Shown: positions 35,896-43,240 of the stretch, one piece after another
How positions within the stretch are numbered: position 1 is the stretch's first letter
How the letters are laid out: the number at the start of each line of letters is the position of its first letter
Position numbers and translations under genes: made by a program
Assembly (NCBI GenBank): GCA_023136265.1
Contig: JAGLRN010000101.1
Span: forward strand, 1 to 43,240
DNA length: 43,240 nucleotides
Reading direction: 5' to 3'
Source of the DNA: Thermoplasmata archaeon
Lineage (GTDB): Archaea > Thermoplasmatota > Thermoplasmata > RBG-16-68-12 > JAGMCJ01
Notes under the pieces: model-generated
Told to the model about the DNA's origin: nothing
Seen by the model: only the letters and a program-made list of their open reading frames with translations
The model's database searches: none

Positions 35896-35913
35896 ATTAT
35901 CATCTATGGAAAT
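35896..35913. promoter_or_regulatory. ATTATCATCTATGGAAAT, imperfect copy of the same motif
   Basis: 16/18 identical to the 15993 site. Lies between the divergent TPR-wHTH and wHTH genes. Confidence 0.45.
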
Positions 35914-35978
35914 AGCGGCACAACCTACTTGTATCACATCCACATCGAAGACTAGATGTCGTATAGGGAGAAGAGACA

Positions 35979-36374
35979 ATGACGAGTCAGATCGCTGTTG
36001 CACACCGTCCAGAGTCCGATGAGAGCTATTCCACGGCACCGAAAGGGTTCCAGGGAATCGACACACTAGATGCAAGGATCCTGATGTTCACCCATGAGAG
36101 CCCTCGGAGGTTGCTGACTATTGCGACCATATTGGGGATTCCTCTCGGGGAGTGTTCCGGGAGAATCAAGAGGCTCATTCTCTTGAACTTGCTTGGATCG
36201 TTTCGGCTGTCCCTCAATCCGTCGAATCCTGAGAAGAAGAGGCTCATCTACGATTTTCACTACGCGAACACGAGGCTTGTCAGTATAGTCGTCAAAGGGA
36301 ACAGGCACCAGGTCCGAGTCTCTCTGGCTAAGTCTGGAGAGAATGTGCTTTTAACGCCTCGACTACCTCGATAG
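35979..36374 (+). CDS. Small winged-helix protein homologous to the C-terminus of the divergent TPR protein
   Basis: LDARILMFTHESPRRLLTIATILGIPLGECSGRIKRLILLNLLGSF aligns with the 33839-35800 C-terminus. Confidence 0.7.
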   Translation: MTSQIAVAHRPESDESYSTAPKGFQGIDTLDARILMFTHESPRRLLTIATILGIPLGECSGRIKRLILLNLLGSFRLSLNPSNPEKKRLIYDFHYANTRLVSIVVKGNRHQVRVSLAKSGENVLLTPRLPR

Positions 36375-36415
36375 AAAACGATCAACCTCGTCGATCTGCG
36401 AGGGGGCCTGGAATC

Positions 36416-37099
36416 TCAGTCGATGCCGACGGCCGTCTTTATAGTTGGATGGAATCCCGATGGCAATCTCGCACGCTCTTCGATTGCAGGCCAGTTCCTG
36501 CAGACGCGAGGAAGGAAGAAATCCTTTGTGTATATCCCCTTTGCACTTAGCGCCTGGACGAGCAGTGATCCATCCTGCTGCGTGACCTGAATGCATACAT
36601 CGGTCGAATCCTTGCACTGGGCGACCGTTACGTTGTCATGCGAATCCAATGTCAGGCAGAAGTAGCCCAGTGAGCCTCGATGCTCGAGGAAAGGAACGAG
36701 CTCCTTCAGTACGTATGCAGGAGCGGACTCCTCCGAGAACGTCTCTGAGAGCGGTGACAGAGGATCGAAGAAGACTTTGTCGAATCTCTCCATCCTTGAA
36801 AGGGCATCAAGGGTCCTCTTTGTCATCTCTATCTCGTTGTCGCAATCCCGGATATCGGCGATGTTGAGCACTTCTGCGGTTCTCGGTGACTCTTCAGAGA
36901 CCAGGGAAATCGCCCCCTTGAACGACACGTGGAGAATCGATTCGCCCTCTGATTCGACGGATGACGTCACCCATTCCGCGAAGTCCTGGTATATCCGAAG
37001 GTCTGAGACGAGAAGAAGAATGCTCCTAGTGCGAGCAGTCGTCGTCATAACAGAATCCTTCGGGCTCACCCTCTCTAGGTTTGGCTCCATTCTATCCAT
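36416..37099 (-). CDS. Hypothetical protein, possibly an inactive RecA/KaiC-like fold
   Basis: ILLLVSDLRIYQDFAEWVTSSVESEGESILHVSF...FDKVFFDPLSPLSETF resembles a RecA core without a P-loop. Confidence 0.5.
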   Translation of the reverse strand: MDRMEPNLERVSPKDSVMTTTARTRSILLLVSDLRIYQDFAEWVTSSVESEGESILHVSFKGAISLVSEESPRTAEVLNIADIRDCDNEIEMTKRTLDALSRMERFDKVFFDPLSPLSETFSEESAPAYVLKELVPFLEHRGSLGYFCLTLDSHDNVTVAQCKDSTDVCIQVTQQDGSLLVQALSAKGIYTKDFFLPRVCRNWPAIEERARLPSGFHPTIKTAVGID

Positions 37100-37357
37100 C
37101 TTTGTGCACCCCTATCCATGGCCTATGATGAAGGCCACAACACCTTCTGTCGCTGAGTGAGTGGCAAATAATCTATCACATATTTATGTGTTCCCCCCTT
37201 GCATTATCCGTTTTGCACATATGGCAGGCTGGAATTGGTCTTTCGACTAATCTCTTCCGCAAAAGGTACTGTCAACGGACAAAAGGCTTTCCATTATTGC
37301 GTCAAGTGGACACTCCGTCCCCGTAGATTCGTCAGAACGCTCGAGAACATGGAGGAG

Positions 37358-37386
37358 CAATCATTGACGGGCGCCCACAATGATTG
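37358..37386. promoter_or_regulatory. Perfect 9-bp inverted repeat CAATCATTG-N11-CAATGATTG
   Basis: Read directly. The loop ACGGGCGCCCA contains GGGCGCCC. Located 110 nt upstream of the wHTH gene start. Confidence 0.6.
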
Positions 37387-37496
37387 GCATCTTTCCGCAG
37401 TGTTCGATTCGTCAGAGGGACACTGATTGTCGCAATTGCATCACCATGGGATTTGTATCGCAACGGATAAATAGCCCCCCCTTCTTCCGATGCTTA

Positions 37497-38558
37497 ATGG
37501 TAAATGATGTGCCGAAGAGAAGTGATGCGAGGGTCATGCATGGACTCGTCCACTATCCGTTGATTACCGACAAGGATCTCGCTTCGAGACTCGGCATGAA
37601 GTCGCCGACGGTCACCGCTATCCGCCGGAAGCTTGTGGAGAACCGACTCCTGCGGTCAGTCGAGGTCCCAGACTTCGCGGCACTTGGATGCGAGGTCATT
37701 GTCGTTTCCTTGGGATCTCTTGTCTCGTACCCAAGCCTGGAAGAGCGGCTCACGAGCATCTCCGATGTTCTCGAGAGAGATGAGATCGTCCACGCCTTCA
37801 TGGAACCCGGTCAGGATTTCATGATTCAAATCTCCCCGAGTTACACGCAGGCTATGCGCAATATACATTCCATCGAGGAAAGATATCAGTCCCAGGGATT
37901 CATTGAGGAGCCCCTGCAAGTACTGGCGTTCCCTTTGGGAACATGCGAGGTCTATCGATACTTCGATTTCACTCCGCTCCTTGACGTCCTCTTCGAAGGC
38001 AAGGAAGGCGAGGAGGTCAGGAAGACCATCTTTCGAACAAGGTCCCTCAAGTTGGGGAGAAAGGAGTCTCTCGTGCTCTCCGGTCTTGTCGAAAGACCTG
38101 AGGCCAACGACACGGAGCATTCCAAGAGATTGAATATCTCTCGGATGACCGTGGGAAGGGCAAGGAGGAGGTTTCGGGAGGAGAGGATTCTGGAGAGGAT
38201 ATGCACACCAGACCTGTCAAGGATCGGCATCCGGCTAATCGTCGTCACCAGTGCCACGTTCCATCCAAGATCATCGGCAACGCTGAAGTACAATCTTCCC
38301 AGAATCATGAAGCTGCTCGGACCTGCCTTTTTCTGTGTATACGACCCCAGGAAGATAGTGGCGGTCAGCGCCTTCAGGGATTTCGAGGACTATAAGCGGA
38401 GGCTCCACGACCTCTCTGAAGCCTACAAGGAGCACGAGTACTTCTGGGATACGCCGAAGAGACTCCTCTTCTCTCTTGACCACTCATCTGTGGTGAAGGA
38501 CCACGACTATGGCCCGCTTGTTAGACAACTCCTGGCAATAGAGCCTCGGAATGGATAG
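37497..38558 (+). CDS. Tandem winged-helix (Lrp/AsnC-like) transcriptional regulator
   Basis: HTH 1: LITDKDLASRLGMKSPTVTAIRRKLVENRLLRSVEVPD. HTH 2: NDTEHSKRLNISRMTVGRARRRFREERILERICTPD. ATAAATA box about 27 nt upstream of ATG 37497. Confidence 0.82.
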   Translation: MVNDVPKRSDARVMHGLVHYPLITDKDLASRLGMKSPTVTAIRRKLVENRLLRSVEVPDFAALGCEVIVVSLGSLVSYPSLEERLTSISDVLERDEIVHAFMEPGQDFMIQISPSYTQAMRNIHSIEERYQSQGFIEEPLQVLAFPLGTCEVYRYFDFTPLLDVLFEGKEGEEVRKTIFRTRSLKLGRKESLVLSGLVERPEANDTEHSKRLNISRMTVGRARRRFREERILERICTPDLSRIGIRLIVVTSATFHPRSSATLKYNLPRIMKLLGPAFFCVYDPRKIVAVSAFRDFEDYKRRLHDLSEAYKEHEYFWDTPKRLLFSLDHSSVVKDHDYGPLVRQLLAIEPRNG

Positions 38559-38622
38559 CTCTAGGGACAATCGGCCACCAGGGTTGGGGACGAGTTCGAA
38601 TATCTCGGAATACCGCTCTCGC

Positions 38623-38976
38623 CTAGCGCCCGACCGAGGTCCTCCTTCTAAGGAAGTCGCCTAACGCAGTCAGGAATATGCCCATGGCCGCGAAGACGAA
38701 AGGGAAGATGTGCTTACCATCGAGGAGCGCAAGGGACACGATTGCGAGGACGTAGAAGGCGATCCCGAGTACAAGGACCTTTTCATTCGCATGCGACGAT
38801 TTCTGCTCTGCACGCCTTGCGTCCCGGTCAATCGCCTCGAAGACATTCTCCCCATTGAGGATTCCCACTCTCGTTCCCAGTTGTCTTGTTAGACCTTCCC
38901 CGCTGGGAGAATCCTCAGGGGCGTTCATTTCGCCGGTGGCCTTCCTCGTGCTCAGCTCGGGAGATCCTTTGACCAT
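38623..38976 (-). CDS. Small two-TM membrane protein, hypothetical
   Basis: KVLVLGIAFYVLAIVSLALL and IFPFVFAAMGIFLTALGDFL after a hydrophilic N-terminus. Confidence 0.6.
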   Translation of the reverse strand: MVKGSPELSTRKATGEMNAPEDSPSGEGLTRQLGTRVGILNGENVFEAIDRDARRAEQKSSHANEKVLVLGIAFYVLAIVSLALLDGKHIFPFVFAAMGIFLTALGDFLRRRTSVGR

Positions 38977-39401
38977 GCAATGTCACCTCAATTGATGATG
39001 GCCGCTCTCTCCACATACACAAAGAAGTTGCTTGACTGTAGGATGTTCCACGACTGAAAAAACGGGTGAGAGTGGCAAGACTTCATCCTGAATCCTAGAT
39101 GCCGTCTCGCCACTCTCGGAAGGGCAGAAGGTCGGGGAGATCCCGCAGAGGGGGGGCTCTGCGTCAATGGACCATCCCCTCTTCATCGAGACTACTGAGA
39201 CACCTTGGCGAAAAGACACTCCACTCTGTTCATCCAGGGGCCAAAAAGTCCATAGGTGGTCATGCAAGATGCGGGAGCAATCGGGGTAGATTCCTCGACG
39301 CCATGTCTTTGGCCAACGTGGTCCTCTTGTCATAGTCTCAAAGCCCACCTTTCTAGAAGCGTGCTTACTTGAGAATGGACCTATAAAATCGTTTCTCACA
39401 G

Positions 39402-39419
39402 GTTATCACCACGGATAAC
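39402..39419. promoter_or_regulatory. GTTATC-ACCACG-GATAAC palindrome (TTATCA-CCAC-GGATAA)
   Basis: Perfect 6-bp arms, one mismatch to TTATCA-N4-TGATAA, about 20 nt after a CTATAAAAT box. Confidence 0.5.
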
Positions 39420-39643
39420 AAGACATATCATGAACCGTGCGAAGTTGCAGGGATGATACACAGATGCGACTTCCGAGGCACCGGAACCTAACACATCGTG
39501 AGATGTGACGAAGAAGGTGGAGATTGCGGAGAAGGAACACCGCCTCTGTGTGAAAGGCGTCAGCTTTTCCTTCCCATCTTGGTCGGTGTGGTGCATATTG
39601 TACTGGCAAGTCCATGATTCCGAGCAAAACCCAGGTAGTGTGG

Positions 39644-39659
39644 TTATCAACGGTGATAA
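39644..39659. promoter_or_regulatory. TTATCA-ACGG-TGATAA palindrome
   Basis: Exact match to the consensus, 79 nt upstream of ATG 39738. Confidence 0.55.
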
Positions 39660-39737
39660 ACATCTAGGAAGGCTTATTAGATGCCAAGCTCGTTTTGTCG
39701 CCACGAAAACAGAAGGTGTCCATTTGGCAGTAGTGTC

Positions 39738-40403
39738 ATGTCCGAAGAGTTGAAGGTGCAAGAGTTGAGGCCTGAGGAAGTTGAGTTCAAGATCCTGAAG
39801 GGGCTTGCCGATGGGATGAGAACCCCTGGCCGGCTCTCTGACAACACGCAGATAGGGAGCTCGGTACTGGGCCCGACTCTGAAAAGGCTGATGAAGGAAC
39901 ACCTAGTCGAGCCATCCAGAATGGTCCATCCGAGGGGTCGCAAGGATTCGGCGATGATCATGTACAGGCTGACCCCTGCGGGACTCAAGAAGCTCAACTC
40001 TCGCCTTGACGATATGACAGAGACTAACGAACCCTCGGCGGAAGAGATACTCAGAGAGATTGAAGGTCTAGAACTGGATTTGCTCGATACAGATCCGTTA
40101 CTCACCGGCAGAGCTGAAGCTGAGGCCGATGAAAACTCAGACGGCAGAAGGGTTGGAAGATTCTACTGGCACACAGGACTGATCCTGATAGTCGTAGGTG
40201 TTGTGGGTTTCGTCGGGTTCTCCCTGCTTCACGACATCTTCGAGATACCAATTGCCGGTGAGGCCTTCGATGAATTCGGGAGCATCAACCAACTGGCGGT
40301 TCTGCTAGGAGTCATCTTACAGGCATTTGGGATAACGTTCCTGTTCCTCTCAGAATTCGCGCATAACACAGATCCACGCTTGCCTGATTCACAGACGTTC
40401 TAG
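39738..40403 (+). CDS. Membrane-associated winged-helix protein (wHTH plus two TM)
   Basis: N-terminal wHTH (VEFKILKGLADGMRTPGRLSDNTQIGSSVLGPTLKRLMKEHLVEPS...YRLTPAGLKKL) and TM segments LILIVVGVVGFVGFSLL and LAVLLGVILQAFGITFLFL. Confidence 0.75.
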   Translation: MSEELKVQELRPEEVEFKILKGLADGMRTPGRLSDNTQIGSSVLGPTLKRLMKEHLVEPSRMVHPRGRKDSAMIMYRLTPAGLKKLNSRLDDMTETNEPSAEEILREIEGLELDLLDTDPLLTGRAEAEADENSDGRRVGRFYWHTGLILIVVGVVGFVGFSLLHDIFEIPIAGEAFDEFGSINQLAVLLGVILQAFGITFLFLSEFAHNTDPRLPDSQTF

Positions 40404-40427
40404 AGGCTGGCTCGATTTCAGAGAAGG

Positions 40428-43240
40428 CTAGCTATCAGTAGCCTCTGAGCACTTCCTTTGCGTCCTCCTGGACCGAGTCAGTCTTCTCACAAACGGAACT
40501 AGTCCAGTCAACACTATCGGCAAGATGAGATGCTCAAACTCCGGTATTCTCTCGATGGCGATCTCGTAATCCAACGTCTCCTGCCTCCAAATCCACGGAA
40601 GCTCGCCATCGCCTGAACCGGAGTAGGTCGACGTGAGGTGTGTTTTCGTATTAGTGTCAGATGTCAGAGTGACTTCAGACCATGAGCTGCCACCCCAAAC
40701 CTTACAGTATATTTGGTTCCCTCTCATGTAGAATGCGTAAAGATTGTCGTTCGTTGTGAGAAGGCTGAGGGTCGGATAGAAATTGTACTGGCTGTTCGTC
40801 TCTGGATCGGACGAGCCATCCGTCCAGGATCCCGATGTCTCCCTGTACATATACTGGATGTAGCCACTCGAGTCCGAGTATATCAAATGAAGAGTCTGCG
40901 ATGAGTCCGCAACGACGGAGGGTCCCATCTTGTCCTTGGTTCCCGCGGTCGTGGCTATGCTGGCTTCGTTCGTGTCCCAGGAGGAAGTCCCTGCATCATA
41001 GCCTCTTCCCTCTATGTTGCCGTCGGCATACCAGACCACGTATATGTCTCCGCCAAGGAGCGGAGCGATTTGCGGGAACACGTAGTCGTTGGAGACGTCA
41101 CCGACGGTCCTCAGAACGGTTCTCGTGTCCCAGGCGGAGACGTCGTCCGTGTTAGTAGACCCGACTCCCGCGATGTTGTAGTTCGTTTCCTGACAGGAGG
41201 AAACGATCCATATGTAGCCTGTTGAGCTTCGCGAAATGAAGGCCACCTTGCTGTCCAGGTTGCTCCCCGAGACCGTGACCGTGTACTCGCTGCCCCAGGA
41301 GATGCTCGCTCCTGAGATCGTTCCTTTCCTCGTTATCACGGTCGCGTCACTGGCAGAGGTGTCGCCAACGATGTATATGGTGGAGTTGTCGCTATCGAGC
41401 CACACAGAAGCGTAGTTGACTCCTGAGGTGGAGAACGCCGAAACCGCGCTGTTGGACCAGCTTTCGCCCGAGGAGCTGTACTCGTACATAGTCTTCCCCT
41501 CGTCACCGTCGTAATAGAACGCCCAGAAGTACGTACCATCGTACACGATTTTTCTCTGGTGCGAATAGGCCGTGCTGCTAGCGGATGACGTCGTGCTCTC
41601 AATTACGTATATGCTCCTGGATTCCGTCCTCGTTGACCATGTCGTGTTGCTCCAGGCCTTATCGTGGTTGCGCGCCCAATCCGTGGTCTGGAAGAAAACT
41701 CTGGAGCTGTTGAGCTCTCCTAGGCGGGCCGCAGAAACGGAGACCTCTAGCTCTCGATCGCCAACTTCAGCCTCCACGGAACCGACGTTCTTCCAACGTC
41801 CAGTGTCCCATTCGAAGAGTTCCTTCGCGATTATCTTGCCACCGATTCCGGTGAGTTTCACCAGATAGTTGGCCCTCAGCCCGCCGACAGGATATCCTTG
41901 CGAGACCGAGGAATTCGTGTCAATGTAAACGAGTGCAACGTCTTCTCCAGCCACTCTGGGAATCCTTGAAGGTGGAGAGGGTTCGCCAGGCTCACCTGGG
42001 GAAACCTTCACCCTCTTCTCAGGAGTGAATAGCCCTCCAAGGATTTCACCCTTCACGGACAAGTACGCGAATACGTTCTGGTTGGAGAGATTCGTCGAAT
42101 AGCCGTTCATGTCCACGTTGGGGTTCTCCGTCAATTGCGTGTCAACGTCAACCAAAATCTCGTCTTGCCAATCACCGAAAAAGCCGTCGACGCGTTTCTC
42201 TGACGGTTTGGTCACGGCATAGGTCCTCTGTCCCTTTCCCAGTATCGTGACGGTAGCGTCCGCGTCCACGGATGCCAGGGAGACCTCAACGAATTCCCCT
42301 GGCACAATGGTCTGCGGATTGACCGATACGTACTTCCTGACCGTTGTGTCGGCGGGAACCACGAAGGGATCGATGGGATGCAGGGAGAAGTTCCCGACCT
42401 TGCGAAAGTTCAGGCCCTCGACCTCGATGTCCGACCCGAAGGCCCTGAGCCTCAGCTCGAGTATGTACGGCGTCGACATGTCCAGAACTCCTCTGCCCAG
42501 CAGACCAGTCTGGACCACTCGTAGGGCCCCGAATCGAGGGCCAAAGGGCACCTGGGACCAGGACGACGCGCCATCGTAGTTGTCCATACTGATTCTAACC
42601 TGGAAGTTCTCTGATATCGCTTCAATCTGGTCGGGAAAGAGCTGGACCTCCATACCGTTCTCCGCCACTGCCGCTCCGCAGCTCCCGATGGATCGCCATG
42701 CGCTCCAGTTGTGCGGGTCGGTCCCTTGAAACGTGGCAACTCTAGTGTAGCTTACCGAGCCTTCTGATCCTGCAATCTGGACCAGTCTCTCGGCACCGAT
42801 GTCCTGTGCCCGGTAGCCAGTTTGCGAATCCCCGTCCATGTCGATGAAGATGTAGACGGAGTCCAAACCGTCGGGGTCTTCGAGAATCGTTCCCCTTGCA
42901 CCAACGTAGATGGAGACGTAGCCATTCTCACTCAAGAGGGCGAACTCCCTGATGTCGACATCTTGGTCCGATGTCGAGGAGCCTTGGGAGTACGCGGGCA
43001 CTCCGCTCCAGTCTGAGAACTTACCATCTATCTTGATTGAGGTCGCCGGGCCCGGCGGGGATTCCGGGATCAGTACCGTGATTGAGGCGAACAGAACCAC
43101 AAGAGAGATGATGATGGTGGAGGACCTCCGCATGACTCCCTTCCTCTGGAGGCCCCTGCCGTTGGGCAGCGTTCCTTTTATGAAGCCGTTGGTGCGACCG
43201 TTCGTGCGGCCATTCACCCTGCCATTCACTCGGCCGTTGA
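40428..43240 (-). CDS. Surface/secreted protein with N-terminal NGR(V/T) repeats, TM segment and CBM9/DOMON-like domains (5' end runs off window)
   Basis: NGRVNGRVNGRTNGRTNGFIKG...TIIISLVVLFASITVLI...ATSIKIDGKFSDWSGVPAYSQ and a second KRVDGFFGDWQDEILVDVD. The frame stays open to the window edge upstream of GTG 43229. Confidence 0.8.
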   Translation of the reverse strand, partial: NGRVNGRVNGRTNGRTNGFIKGTLPNGRGLQRKGVMRRSSTIIISLVVLFASITVLIPESPPGPATSIKIDGKFSDWSGVPAYSQGSSTSDQDVDIREFALLSENGYVSIYVGARGTILEDPDGLDSVYIFIDMDGDSQTGYRAQDIGAERLVQIAGSEGSVSYTRVATFQGTDPHNWSAWRSIGSCGAAVAENGMEVQLFPDQIEAISENFQVRISMDNYDGASSWSQVPFGPRFGALRVVQTGLLGRGVLDMSTPYILELRLRAFGSDIEVEGLNFRKVGNFSLHPIDPFVVPADTTVRKYVSVNPQTIVPGEFVEVSLASVDADATVTILGKGQRTYAVTKPSEKRVDGFFGDWQDEILVDVDTQLTENPNVDMNGYSTNLSNQNVFAYLSVKGEILGGLFTPEKRVKVSPGEPGEPSPPSRIPRVAGEDVALVYIDTNSSVSQGYPVGGLRANYLVKLTGIGGKIIAKELFEWDTGRWKNVGSVEAEVGDRELEVSVSAARLGELNSSRVFFQTTDWARNHDKAWSNTTWSTRTESRSIYVIESTTSSASSTAYSHQRKIVYDGTYFWAFYYDGDEGKTMYEYSSSGESWSNSAVSAFSTSGVNYASVWLDSDNSTIYIVGDTSASDATVITRKGTISGASISWGSEYTVTVSGSNLDSKVAFISRSSTGYIWIVSSCQETNYNIAGVGSTNTDDVSAWDTRTVLRTVGDVSNDYVFPQIAPLLGGDIYVVWYADGNIEGRGYDAGTSSWDTNEASIATTAGTKDKMGPSVVADSSQTLHLIYSDSSGYIQYMYRETSGSWTDGSSDPETNSQYNFYPTLSLLTTNDNLYAFYMRGNQIYCKVWGGSSWSEVTLTSDTNTKTHLTSTYSGSGDGELPWIWRQETLDYEIAIERIPEFEHLILPIVLTGLVPFVRRLTRSRRTQRKCSEATDS

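Noticed and set aside
37326-37416. Two copies of GATTCGTCAGA 80 nt apart
   Set aside because: Only 11 bp and two copies; not enough to call a repeat element.
38983-39902. Minus-strand ORFs 38983-39399 and 39396-39902
   Set aside because: Composition is non-protein-like (Trp/Cys/His-rich, no domain). The second also runs antisense into the wHTH-TM gene.
1-43240. CRISPR arrays, tRNAs, rRNAs, insertion sequences
   Set aside because: No regularly spaced direct repeats, cloverleaf-like segments, rRNA motifs or transposase-like ORFs recognised by eye. tRNAscan-SE/Infernal would be needed to exclude small RNAs.

Overview
This 43.2-kb window looks archaeal. The evidence is TATA-like boxes 25-45 nt upstream of several starts, GGAGG-type ribosome-binding sites, a thiolase-DUF35 pair, an aldehyde ferredoxin oxidoreductase, and archaeal-style PAS/GAF kinases and winged-helix proteins. 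A Thermoplasmata-like source is my guess from protein style and cannot be proven here. The left half (1-15.6 kb) is mostly metabolic: a helicase C-terminal fragment at the edge, SixA-like phosphatase, HypE, an FAD oxidoreductase converging on a MoaD/AOR/polyferredoxin operon, a DUF2339-like membrane protein with internal triplication, a Zn-alcohol dehydrogenase, rubrerythrin, and an IpdAB/CoA-transferase-like pair divergent from SDR-thiolase-DUF35. The right half (15.6-40.4 kb) is a dense signalling island. It contains a compact operon of response regulator with a possible longin/roadblock-like tail, 6xPAS/2xGAF histidine kinase, two KaiC/RecA-like proteins with defective P-loops (one apparently fused to a GTPase-like domain), and a Ras-like small GTPase. 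Nearby are a second Ras-like GTPase with altered catalytic residues, a STAND/TPR regulator, a second kinase/regulator pair with an apparent frameshift, and several wHTH proteins. A recurring operator-like palindrome, TTATCA-N4-TGATAA, lies in several intergenic regions of the island. The right edge is a surface-type protein whose N-terminus is made of NGR(V/T) repeats and continues off the window. I recognised no rRNA, tRNA, CRISPR array or transposase.
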